Positions 12,701 through 25,559 of a DNA stretch of 64,000 nucleotides are shown here, in pieces. The notes under the pieces were generated by a model. That model was given only the letters and a program-made list of their open reading frames with translations, was not told the origin of the DNA and searched no databases. This DNA comes from Rhopalosiphum padi. Its lineage: Eukaryota > Arthropoda > Insecta > Hemiptera > Aphididae. Every line of letters begins with the position of its first letter. Positions within the stretch are counted from its first letter, which is position 1. A program made the translations under genes and the position numbers. Location: assembly GCF_020882245.1 (NCBI RefSeq), contig NC_083599.1, positions 8,308,001-8,372,000 of the forward strand, written 5' to 3'.

Positions 12701-14449
12701 TGAAAATTGAAAATTTCGAAAAATGAAAATTCTCGTTTACGAAGTGTTTTACGGGAAAACCGTGAGAGATCGGACGAAAGTCGTGAGACATAAAATTGAT
12801 CCCCATAACCAGCTTCATGAGTTGTATGCTTTTGATTTTTCGAAAAACCGTTATTAAGGATTTTTAAACGTCATACTTAGGTCGAACGATTTTTGAAAAC
12901 CCAAAATTTTGTAATAACGAGTTTTTGGAAAAAAGAAAAACTGATTGTGATTTAGAATTACATTTAGAACATTTTAACGTCTGTGATAAATTGTCGTTGG
13001 ACCACCAGGTGACCGAGAAAACGCGAATGAAAATTGAAAATTTCGAAAAATGAAAATTCTCGTTTACGAAGTGTTTTACGGGAAAACCGTGAGAGATCGG
13101 ACGAAAGTCGTGAGACATAACATTGATCCCCATAACCAGCTTCATAAGTTGTATGCTTTTGATTTTTCGAAAAACCGTTATTAAGGATTTTTAAACGTCA
13201 TACTTAGGTCGAACGATTTTTGAAAACCCAAAATTTGAAATAACGAGTTTTTGAAAAAAGAAAAACTGATTGTGATTTAGAATTACATTTAGAACATTTT
13301 AACGTCTGTGATAAATTGTCGTTGGACCACCAGGTGACCGAGAAAACGCGAATGAAAATTGAAAATTTCGAAAAATGAAAATTCTCGTTTACGAAGTGTT
13401 TTACGGGAAAACCGTGAGAGATCGGACGAAAGTCCTGAGACATAAAATTGATCCCCATAACCAGCTTCATAAGTTGTATGCTTTTGATTTTTCGAAAAAC
13501 CGTTATTAAGGATTTTTAAACGTCATACTTAGGTCGAACGATTTTTGAAAACCCAAAATTTTGTAATAACGAGTTTTTGGAAAAAAGAAAAACTGATTGT
13601 GATTTAGAATTACATTTAGAACATTTTAACGGCTGTGATAAATTGTCGTTGGACCACCAGGTGACCGAGAAAACGCGAATGAAAATTGAAAATTTCGAAA
13701 AATGAAAATTCTCGTTTACGAAGTGTTTTACGGGAAAACCGTGAGAGATCGGACGAAAGTCGTGAGACATAAAATTGATCCCCATAACCAGCTTCATGAG
13801 TTGTATGCTTTTGATTTTTCGAAAAACCGTTATTAAGGATTTTTAAACGTCATACTTAGGTCGAACGATTTTTGAAAACCCAAAATTTTGTAATAACGAG
13901 TTTTTGGAAAAAAGAAAAACTGATTGTGATTTAGAATTACATTTAGAACATTTTAACGTCTGTGATAAATTGTCGTTGGACCACCAGGTGACCGAGAAAA
14001 CGCGAATGAAAATTGAAAATTTCGAAAAATGAAAATTCTCGTTTACGAAGTGTTTTACGGGAAAACCGTGAGAGATCGGACGAAAGTCGTGAGACATAAA
14101 ATTGATCCCCATAACCAGCTTCATAAGTTGTATGCTTTTGATTTTTCGAAAAACCGTTATTAAGGATTTTTAAACGTCATACTTAGGTCGAACGATTTTT
14201 GAAAACCCAAAATTTTGTAATAAAAAGTTTTTGGAAAAAAGAAAAACTGATTGTGATTTAGAATTACATTTAGAACATTTTAACAACTGTGATAAATTGT
14301 CGTTGGACTACCAGGTGACCGAGAAAACGCGAATGAAAATTGATAATTTCGAAAAATGAAAATTCTCGTTTACGAAGTGTTTTACGGGAAAACCGTGAGA
14401 GATAGGACGAAAGTCGTGAGACATAAAATTGATCCCCATAACCAGCTTC

Positions 14450-17400
14450 ATAAGTTGTATGCTTTTGATTTTTCGAAAAACCGTTATTAAGGATTTTTAA
14501 ACGTCATACTTAGGTCGAACGATTTTTGAAAACCCAAAATTTTGTAATAACGAGTTTTTGGAAAAAAGAAAAACTGATTGTGATTTAGAATTACATTTAG
14601 AACATTTTAACGTCTGTGATAAATTGTCGTTGGACCACCAGGTGACCGAGAAAACGCGAATGAAAATTGAAAATTTCGAAAAATGAAAATTCTCGTTTAC
14701 GAAGTGTTTTACGGGAAAACCGTGAGAGATCGGACGAAAGTCGTGAGACATAAAATTGATCCCCATAACCAGCTTCATAAGTTGTATGCTTTTGATTTTT
14801 CGAAAAACCGTTATTAAGGATTTTTAAACGTCATACTTAGGTCGAACGATTTTTGAAAACCCAAAATTTGAAATAACGAGTTTTTGAAAAAAGAAAAACT
14901 GATTGTGATTTAGAATTACATTTAGAACATTTTAACGTCTGTGATAAATTGTCGTTGGAACACCAGGTGACCGAGAAAACGCGAATGAAAATTGAAAATT
15001 TCAAAAAATGAAAATTCTCGTTTACGAAGTGTTTTATGGGAAAACCGTGAGAGATCGGACGAAAGTCCTGAGACATAAAATTGATCCCCATAACCAGCTT
15101 CATAAGTTGTATGCTTTTGATTTTTCGAAAAACCGTTATTAAGGATTTTTAAACGTCATACTTAGGTCGAACGATTTTTGAAAACCCAAAATTTTGTAAT
15201 AACGAGTTTTTGGAAAAAAGAAAAACTGATTGTGATTTAGAATTACATTTAGAACATTTTAACGGCTGTGATAAATTGTCGTTGGACCACCAGGTGACCG
15301 AGAAAACGCGAATGAAAATTGAAAATTTCGAAAAATGAAAATTCTCGTTTACGAAGTGTTTTACGGGAAAACCGTGAGAGATCGGACGAAAGTCGTGAGA
15401 CATAAAATTGATCCCCATAACCAGCTTCATGAGTTGTATGCTTTTGATTTTTCGAAAAACCGTTATTAAGGATTTTTAAACGTCATACTTAGGTCGAACG
15501 ATTTTTGAAAACCCAAAATTTTGTAATAAAAAGTTTTTGGAAAAAAGAAAAACTGATTGTGATTTAGAATTACATTTAGAACATTTTAACAACTGTGATA
15601 AATTGTCGTTGGACTACCAGGTGACCGAGAAAACGCGAATGAAAATTGATAATTTCGAAAAATGAAAATTCTCGTTTACGAAGTGTTTTACGGGAAAACC
15701 GTGAGAGATAGGACGAAAGTCGTGAGACATAAAATTGATCCCCATAACCAGCTTCATAAGTTGTATGCTTTTGATTTTTCGAAAAACCGTTATTAAGGAT
15801 TTTTAAACGTCATACTTAGGTCGAACGATTTTTGAAAACCCAAAATTTGAAATAACGAGTTTTTGGAAAAAAGAAAAACTGATTGTGATTTAGAATTACA
15901 TTTAGAACATTTTAACGTCTGTGATAAATTGTCGTTGGACCACCAGGTGACCGAGAAAACGCGAATGAAAATTGAAAATTTCGAAAAATGAAAATTCTCG
16001 TTAACGAAGTGTTTTACGGGAAAACCGTGAGAGATAGGACGAAAGTCGTAAGACATAAAATTGATCCCCATAACCAGCTTCATAAGTTGTATGCTTTTGA
16101 TTTTTCGAAAAACCGTTATTAAGGATTTTTAAACGTCATACTTAGGTCGAACGATTTTTGAAAACCCAAAATTTTGTAATAACGAGTTTTTGGAAAAAAG
16201 AAAAACTGATTGTGATTTAGAATTACATTTAGAACATTTTAACGTCTGTGATAAATTGTCGTTGGACCACCAGGTGACCGAGAAAACGCGAATGAAAATT
16301 GAAAATTTCGAAAAATGAAAATTCTCGTTTACGAAGTGTTTTACGGGAAAACCGTGAGAGATCGGACGAAAGTCGTGAGACATAAAATTGATCCCCATAA
16401 CCAGCTTCATAAGTTGTATGCTTTTGATTTTTCGAAAAACCGTTATTAAGGATTTTTAAACGTCATACTTAGGTCGAACGATTTTTGAAAACCCAAAATT
16501 TGAAATAACGAGTTTTTGAAAAAAGAAAAACTGATTGTGATTTAGAATTACATTTAGAACATTTTAACGTCTGTGATAAATTGTCGTTGGAACACCAGGT
16601 GACCGAGAAAACGCGAATGAAAATTGAAAATTTCAAAAAATGAAAATTCTCGTTTACGAAGTGTTTTATGGGAAAACCGTGAGAGATCGGACGAAAGTCC
16701 TGAGACATAAAATTGATCCCCATAACCAGCTTCATAAGTTGTATGCTTTTGATTTTTCGAAAAACCGTTATTAAGGATTTTTAAACGTCATACTTAGGTC
16801 GAACGATTTTTGAAAACCCAAAATTTTGTAATAACGAGTTTTTGGAAAAAAGAAAAACTGATTGTGATTTAGAATTACATTTAGAACATTTTAACGGCTG
16901 TGATAAATTGTCGTTGGACCACCAGGTGACCGAGAAAACGCGAATGAAAATTGAAAATTTCGAAAAATGAAAATTCTCGTTTACGAAGTGTTTTACGGGA
17001 AAACCGTGAGAGATCGGACGAAAGTCGTGAGACATAAAATTGATCCCCATAACCAGCTTCATGAGTTGTATGCTTTTGATTTTTCGAAAAACCGTTATTA
17101 AGGATTTTTAAACGTCATACTTAGGTCGAACGATTTTTGAAAACCCAAAATTTTGTAATAAAAAGTTTTTGGAAAAAAGAAAAACTGATTGTGATTTAGA
17201 ATTACATTTAGAACATTTTAACAACTGTGATAAATTGTCGTTGGACTACCAGGTGACCGAGAAAACGCGAATGAAAATTGATAATTTCGAAAAATGAAAA
17301 TTCTCGTTTACGAAGTGTTTTACGGGAAAACCGTGAGAGATAGGACGAAAGTCGTGAGACATAAAATTGATCCCCATAACCAGCTTCATAAGTTGTATGC

Positions 17401-17713
17401 TTTTGATTTTTCGAAAAACCGTTATTAAGGATTTTTAAACGTCATACTTAGGTCGAACGATTTTTGAAAACCCAAAATTTGAAATAACGAGTTTTTGGAA
17501 AAAAGAAAAACTGATTGTGATTTAGAATTACATTTAGAACATTTTAACGTCTGTGATAAATTGTCGTTGGACCACCAGGTGACCGAGAAAACGCGAATGA
17601 AAATTGAAAATTTCGAAAAATGAAAATTCTCGTTAACGAAGTGTTTTACGGGAAAACCGTGAGAGATAGGACGAAAGTCGTAAGACATAAAATTGATCCC
17701 CATAACCAGCTTC
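14450..17713 (+). repeat. Tandem pentamer, two copies of about 1632 bp
   Basis: Five consecutive monomers (A, short B with ggaacaccagg and gttttatggg, A with cggctgtg, C, B) are repeated directly next to each other at an offset of 1632 bp. The linked rare variants ggaacaccagg, tttcaaaaaatg and gttttatggg fall in the second monomer of both copies. This is a local higher-order repeat present twice; the pentamer does not continue further. Confidence 0.85.
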
Positions 17714-19680
17714 ATAAGTTGTATGCTTTTGATTTTTCGAAAAACCGTTATTAAGGATTTTTAAACGTCATACTTAGGTCGAACGATTTTTGAAAACCCA
17801 AAATTTTGTAATAAAAAGTTTTTGGAAAAAAGAAAAACTGATTGTGATTTAGAATTACATTTAGAACATTTTAACAACTGTGATAAATTGTCGTTGGACT
17901 ACCAGGTGACCGAGAAAACGCGAATGAAAATTGATAATTTCGAAAAATGAAAATTCTCGTTTACGAAGTGTTTTACGGGAAAACCGTGAGAGATAGGACG
18001 AAAGTCGTGAGACATAAAATTGATCCCCATAACCAGCTTCATAAGTTGTATGCTTTTGATTTTTCGAAAAACCGTTATTAAGGATTTTTAAACGTCATAC
18101 TTAGGTCGAACGATTTTTGAAAACCCAAAATTTGAAATAACGAGTTTTTGGAAAAAAGAAAAACTGATTGTGATTTAGAATTACATTTAGAACATTTTAA
18201 CGTCTGTGATAAATTGTCGTTGGACCACCAGGTGACCGAGAAAACGCGAATGAAAATTGAAAATTTCGAAAAATGAAAATTCTCGTTTACGAAGTGTTTT
18301 ACGGGAAAACCGTGAGAGATCGGACGAAAGTCGTGAGACATAAAATTGATCCCCATAACCAGCTTCATGAGTTGTATGCTTTTGATTTTTCGAAAAACCG
18401 TTATTAAGGATTTTTAAACGTCATACTTAGGTCGAACGATTTTTGAAAACCCAAAATTTTGTAATAACGAGTTTTTGGAAAAAAGAAAAACTGATTGTGA
18501 TTTAGAATTACATTTAGAACATTTTAACGGCTGTGATAAATTGTCGTTGGACCACCAGGTGACCGAGAAAACGCGAATGAAAATTGAAAATTTCGAAAAT
18601 TGAAAATTCTCGTTTACGAAGTGTTTTACGGGAAAACCGTGAGAGATCGGACGAAAGTCGTGAGACATAAAATTGATCCCCATAACCAGCTTCATAGGTT
18701 GTATGCTTTTGATTTTTCGAAAAACCGTTATTAAGGATTTTTAAACGTCATACTTAGGTCTAACGATTTTTGAAAACCCAAAATTTTGTAATAACGAGTT
18801 TTTGGAAAAAAGAAAAACTGATTGTGATTTAGAATTACATTTAGAACATTTTAACGTCTGTGATAAATTGTCGTTGGACCACCAGGTGACCGAGAAAACG
18901 CGAATGAAAATTGAAAATTTCGAAAAATGAAAATTCTCGTTTACGAAGTGTTTTACGGGAAAACCGTGAGAGATCGGACGAAAGTCGTGAGACATAAAAT
19001 TGATCCCCATAACCAGCTTCATGAGTTGTATGCTTTTGATTTTTCGAAAAACCGTTATTAAGGATTTTTAAACGTCATACTTAGGTCGAACGATTTTTGA
19101 AAACCCAAAATTTTGTAATAACGAGTTTTTGGAAAAAAGAAAAACTGATTGTGATTTAGAATTACATTTAGAACATTTTAACGTCTGTGATAAATTGTCG
19201 TTGGACCACCAGGTGACCGAGAAAACGCGAATGAAAATTGAAAATTTCGAAAAATGAAAATTCTCGTTTACGAAGTGTTTTACGGGAAAACCGTGAGAGA
19301 TCGGACGAAAGTCGTGAGACATAAAATTGATCCCCATAACCAGCTTCATAAGTTGTATGCTTTTGATTTTTCGAAAAACCGTTATTAAGGATTTTTAAAC
19401 GTCATACTTAGGTCGAACGGTTTTTGAAAACCCAAAATTTTGTAATAACGAGTTTTTGGAAAAAATAAAAACTGATTGTGATTTAGAATTACATTTAGAA
19501 CATTTTAACGTCTGTGATAAATTGTCGTTGGACCACCAGGTGACCGAGAACACGCGAATGAAAATTGAAAATTTCGAAAAATGAAAATTCTCGTTAACGA
19601 AGTGTTTTACGGGAAAACCGTGAGAGATAGGACGAAAGTCGTGAGACATAAAATTGATCCCCATAACCAGCTTCATAAGT

Positions 19681-20007
19681 TGTATGCTTTTGATTTTTCG
19701 AAAAACCGTTATTAAGGATTTTTAAACGTCATACTTAGGTCGAACGATTTTTGAAAACCCAAAATTTTGTAATAAAAAGTTTTTGGAAAAAAGAAAAACT
19801 GATTGTGATTTAGAATTACATTTAGAACATTTTAACAACTGTGATAAATTGTCGTTGGACCACCAGGTGACCGAGAAAACGCGAATGAAAATTGAAAATT
19901 TCGAAAAATGAAAATTCTCGTTTACGAAGTGTTTTACGGGAAAACCGTGAGAGATCGGACGAAAGTCGTGAGACATAAAATTGATCCCCATAACCAGCTT
20001 CATGAGT
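19681..20007 (+). repeat. Chimeric monomer: C-type left part, A-type right part
   Basis: This copy has the C markers aataaaaagtttttgg near 19771 and aacaactgtg near 19834, then switches to the A markers ggaccaccagg near 19857 and attgaaaatttcg near 19890. The switch lies in roughly 20 bases between about 19842 and 19862. It is best explained by unequal crossing over or gene conversion between a C and an A monomer. The copy near 3.4-3.55 kb (aataaaaagtttttgg followed by aacgtctgtg) is a similar mosaic. Confidence 0.75.
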
Positions 20008-20699
20008 TGTATGCTTTTGATTTTTCGAAAAACCGTTATTAAGGATTTTTAAACGTCATACTTAGGTCGAACGATTTTTGAAAACCCAAAATTTTGTAAT
20101 AACGAGTTTTTGGAAAAAAGAAAAACTGATTGTGATTTAGAATTACATTTAGAACATTTTAACGTCTGTGATAAATTGTCGTTGGACCACCAGGTGACCG
20201 AGAAAACGCGAATGAAAATTGAAAATTTCGAAAAATGAAAATTCTCGTTTACGAAGTGTTTTACGGGAAAACCGTGAGAGATCGGACGAAAGTCGTGAGA
20301 CATAAAATTGATCCCCATAACCAGCTTCATAAGTTGTATGCTTTTGATTTTTCGAAAAACCGTTATTAAGGATTTTTAAACGTCATACTTAGGTCGAACG
20401 GTTTTTGAAAACCCAAAATTTTGTAATAACGAGTTTTTGGAAAAAATAAAAACTGATTGTGATTTAGAATTACATTTAGAACATTTTAACGTCTGTGATA
20501 AATTGTCGTTGGACCACCAGGTGACCGAGAAAACGCGAATGAAAATTGAAAATTTCGAAAAATGAAAATTCTCGTTAACGAAGTGTTTTACGGGAAAACC
20601 GTGAGAGATAGGACGAAAGTCGTGAGACATAAAATTGATCCCCATAACCAGCTTCATAAGTTGTATGCTTTTGATTTTTCGAAAAACCGTTATTAAGGA

Positions 20700-23600
20700 T
20701 TTTTAAACGTCATACTTAGGTCGAACGATTTTTGAAAACCCAAAATTTTGTAATAAAAAGTTTTTGGAAAAAAGAAAAACTGATTGTGATTTAGAATTAC
20801 ATTTAGAACATTTTAACAACTGTGATAAATTGTCGTTGGACTACCAGGTGACCGAGAAAACGCGAATGAAAATTGATAATTTCGAAAAATGAAAATTCTC
20901 GTTTACGAAGTGTTTTACGGGAAAACCGTGAGAGATAGGACGAAAGTCGTGAGACATAAAATTGATCCCCATAACCAGCTTCATAAGTTGTATGCTTTTG
21001 ATTTTTCGAAAAACCGTTATTAAGGATTTTTAAACGTCATACTTAGGTCGAACGATTTTTGAAAACCCAAAATTTGAAATAACGAGTTTTTGGAAAAAAG
21101 AAAAACTGATTATGATTTAGAATTACATTTAGAACATTTTAACGTCTGTGATAAATTGTCGTTGGACCACCAGGTGACCGAGAAAACGCGAATGAAAATT
21201 GAAAATTTCGAAAAATGAAAATTCTCGTTTACGAAGTGTTTTACGGGAAAACCGTGAGAGATCGGACGAAAGTCGTGAGACATAAAATTGATCCCCATAA
21301 CCAGCTTCATGAGTTGTATGCTTTTGATTTTTCGAAAAACCGTTATTAAGGATTTTTAAACGTCATACTTAGGTCGAACGATTTTTGAAAACCCAAAATT
21401 TTGTAATAACGATCTTTTGGAAAAAAGAAAAACTGATTGTGATTTAGAATTACATTTAGAACATTTTAACGTCTGTGATAAATTGTCGTTGGACCACCAG
21501 GTGACCGAGAAAACGCGAATGAAAATTGAAAATTTCGAAAAATGAAAATTCTCGTTAACGAAGTGTTTTACGGGAAAACCGTGAGAGATAGGACGAAAGT
21601 CGTAAGACATAAAATTGATCCCCATAACCAGCTTCATAAGTTGTATGCTTTTGATTTTTCGAAAAACCGTTATTAAGGATTTTTAAACGTCATACTTAGG
21701 TCGAACGATTTTTGAAAACCCAAAATTTTGTAATAAAAAGTTTTTGGAAAAAAGAAAAACTGATTGTGATTTAGAATTACATTTAGAACATTTTAACAAC
21801 TGTGATAAATTGTCGTTGGACTACCAGGTGACCGAGAAAACGCGAATGAAAATTGATAATTTCGAAAAATGAAAATTCTCGTTTACGAAGTGTTTTACGG
21901 GAAAACCGTGAGAGATAGGACGAAAGTCGTGAGACATAAAATTGATCCCCATAACCAGCTTCATAAGTTGTATGCTTTTGATTTTTCGAAAAACCGTTAT
22001 TAAGGATTTTTAAACGTCATACTTAGGTCGAACGATTTTTGAAAACCCAAAATTTGAAATAACGAGTTTTTGGAAAAAAGAAAAACTGATTATGATTAAG
22101 AATTACATTTAGAACATTTTAACGTCTGTGATAAATTGTCGTTGGACCACCAGGTGACCGAGAAAACGCGAATGAAAATTGAAAATTTCGAAAAATGAAA
22201 ATTCTCGTTTACGAAGTGTTTTACGGGAAAACCGTGAGAGATCGGACGAAAGTCGTGAGACATAAAATTGATCCCCATAACCAGCTTCATGAGTTGTATG
22301 CTTTTGATTTTTCGAAAAACCGTTATTAAGGATTTTTAAACGTCATACTTAGGTCGAACGATTTTTGAAAACCCAAAATTTTGTAATAACGAGTTTTTGG
22401 AAAAAAGAAAAACTGATTGTGATTTAGAATTACATTTAGAACATTTTAACGTCTGTGATAAATTGTCGTTGGACCACCAGGTGACCGAGAAAACGCGAAT
22501 GAAAATTGAAAATTTCGAAAAATGAAAATTCTCGTTAACGAAGTGTTTTACGGGAAAACCGTGAGAGATAGGACGAAAGTCGTAAGACATAAAATTGATC
22601 CCCATAACCAGCTTCATAAGTTGTATGCTTTTGATTTTTCGAAAAACCGTTATTAAGGATTTTTAAACGTCATACTTAGGTCGAACGATTTTTGAAAACC
22701 CAAAATTTTGTAATAAAAAGTTTTTGGAAAAAAGAAAAACTGATTGTGATTTAGAATTACATTTAGAACATTTTAACAACTGTGATAAATTGTCGTTGGA
22801 CTACCAGGTGACCGAGAAAACGCGAATGAAAATTGATAATTTCGAAAAATGAAAATTCTCGTTTACGAAGTGTTTTACGGGAAAACCGTGAGAGATAGGA
22901 CGAAAGTCGTGAGACATAAAATTGATCCCCATAACCAGCTTCATAAGTTGTATGCTTTTGATTTTTCGAAAAACCGTTATTAAGGATTTTTAAACGTCAT
23001 ACTTAGGTCGAACGATTTTTGAAAACCCAAAATTTGAAATAACGAGTTTTTGGAAAAAAGAAAAACTGATTGTGATTTAGAATTATATTTAGAACATTTT
23101 AACGTCTGTGATAAATTGTCGTTGGACCACCAGGTGACCGAGAAAACGCGAATGAAAATTGAAAATTTCGAAAAATGAAAATTCTCGTTAACGAAGTGTT
23201 TTACGGGAAAACCGTGAGAGATAGGACGAAAGTCGTAAGACATAAAATTGATCCCCATAACCAGCTTCATAAGTTGTATGCTTTTGATTTTTCGAAAAAC
23301 CGTTATTAAGGATTTTTAAACGTCATACTTAGGTCGAACGATTTTTGAAAACCCAAAATTTTGTAATAAAAAGTTTTTGGAAAAAAGAAAAACTGATTGT
23401 GATTTAGAATTACATTTAGAACATTTTAACAACTGTGATAAATTGTCGTTGGACTACCAGGTGACCGAGAAAACGCGAATGAAAATTGATAATTTCGAAA
23501 AATGAAAATTCTCGTTTACGAAGTGTTTTACGGGAAAACCGTGAGAGATAGGACGAAAGTCGTGAGACATAAAATTGATCCCCATAACCAGCTTCATAAG

Positions 23601-24940
23601 TTGTATGCTTTTGATTTTTCGAAAAACCGTTATTAAGGATTTTTAAACGTCATACTTAGGTCGAACGATTTTTGAAAACCCAAAATTTGAAATAACGAGT
23701 TTTTGGAAAAAAGAAAAACTGATTATGATTAAGAATTACATTTAGAACATTTTAACGTCTGTGATAAATTGTCGTTGGACCACCAGGTGACCGAGAAAAC
23801 GCGAATGAAAATTGAAAATTTCGAAAAATGAAAATTCTCGTTTACGAAGTGTTTTACGGGAAAACCGTGAGAGATCGGACGAAAGTCGTGAGACATAAAA
23901 TTGATCCCCATAACCAGCTTCATGAGTTGTATGCTTTTGATTTTTCGAAAAACCGTTATTAAGGATTTTTAAACGTCATACTTAGGTCGAACGATTTTTG
24001 AAAACCCAAAATTTTGTAATAACGAGTTTTTGGAAAAAAGAAAAACTGATTGTGATTTAGAATTACATTTAGAACATTTTAACGTCTGTGATAAATTGTC
24101 GTTGGACCACCAGGTGACCGAGAAAACGCGAATGAAAATTGAAAATTTCGAAAAATGAAAATTCTCGTTAACGAAGTGTTTTACGGGAAAACCGTGAGAG
24201 ATAGGACGAAAGTCGTAAGACATAAAATTGATCCCCATAACCAGCTTCATAAGTTGTATGCTTTTGATTTTTCGAAAAACCGTTATTAAGGATTTTTAAA
24301 CGTCATACTTAGGTCGAACGATTTTTGAAAACCCAAAATTTGAAATAACGAGTTTTTGGAAAAAAGAAAAACTGATTGTGATTTAGAATTATATTTAGAA
24401 CATTTTAACGTCTGTGATAAATTGTCGTTGGACCACCAGGTGACCGAGAAAACGCGAATGAAAATTGAAAATTTCGAAAAATGAAAATTCTCGTTAACGA
24501 AGTGTTTTACGGGAAAACCGTGAGAGATAGGACGAAAGTCGTAAGACATAAAATTGATCCCCATAACCAGCTTCATAAGTTGTATGCTTTTGATTTTTCG
24601 AAAAACCGTTATTAAGGATTTTTAAACGTCATACTTAGGTCGAACGATTTTTGAAAACCCAAAATTTTGTAATAAAAAGTTTTTGGAAAAAAGAAAAACT
24701 GATTGTGATTTAGAATTACATTTAGAACATTTTAACAACTGTGATAAATTGTCGTTGGACTACCAGGTGACCGAGAAAACGCGAATGAAAATTGATAATT
24801 TCGAAAAATGAAAATTCTCGTTTACGAAGTGTTTTACGGGAAAACCGTGAGAGATAGGACGAAAGTCGTGAGACATAAAATTGATCCCCATAACCAGCTT
24901 CATAAGTTGTATGCTTTTGATTTTTCGAAAAACCGTTATT
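20700..24940 (+). repeat. Region of repeated trimers (about 980 bp)
   Basis: The order B, A, C recurs with a period of about 980 bp, with extra dimers mixed in. Markers include the rare actgattatgatt variant of the B monomer at about 21104, 22084 and 23719, and agaattatatttagaac at about 23080 and 24385. A similar B copy with gattatgattaag also occurs near 7393. The pattern is imperfect, so this is a local expansion and not a fixed higher-order repeat. Confidence 0.7.
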
Positions 24941-25559
24941 AAGGATTTTTAAACGTCATACTTAGGTCGAACGATTTTTGAAAACCCAAAATTTGAAATA
25001 ACGAGTTTTTGGAAAAAAGAAAAACTGATTGTGATTTAGAATTACATTTAGAACATTTTAACGTCTGTGATAAATTGTCGTTGGACCACCAGGTGACCGA
25101 GAAAACGCGAATGAAAATTGAAAATTTCGAAAAATGAAAATTCTCGTTAACGAAGTGTTTTACGGGAAAACCGTGAGAGATAGGACGAAAGTCGTAAGAC
25201 ATAAAATTGATCCCCATAACCAGCTTCATAAGTTGTATGCTTTTGATTTTTCGAAAAACCGTTATTAAGGATTTTTAAACGTCATACTTAGGTCGAACGA
25301 TTTTTGAAAACCCAAAATTTTGTAATAAAAAGTTTTTGGAAAAAAGAAAAACTGATTGTGATTTAGAATTACATTTAGAACATTTTAACAACTGTGATAA
25401 ATTGTCGTTGGACTACCAGGTGACCGAGAAAACGCGAATGAAAATTGATAATTTCGAAAAATGAAAATTCTCGTTTACGAAGTGTTTTACGGGAAAACCG
25501 TGAGAGATAGGACGAAAGTCGTGAGACATAAAATTGATCCCCATAACCAGCTTCATAAG

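Larger units (their letters stand above)
7700..14120 (+). repeat. Duplicated block, about 8.5 monomers (7.7-10.53 kb and 11.29-14.12 kb)
   Basis: The same run of subtypes (C, B, C, B, A, short B, A, A) appears twice at a constant offset of 3590 bp, eleven monomers. Private differences after duplication include gttttagggg near 8506 against gttttacggg, aacggtttttg at about 9296 against aacgatttttg, and a C in cataacattg near 13118. Edges are approximate. Confidence 0.78.
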
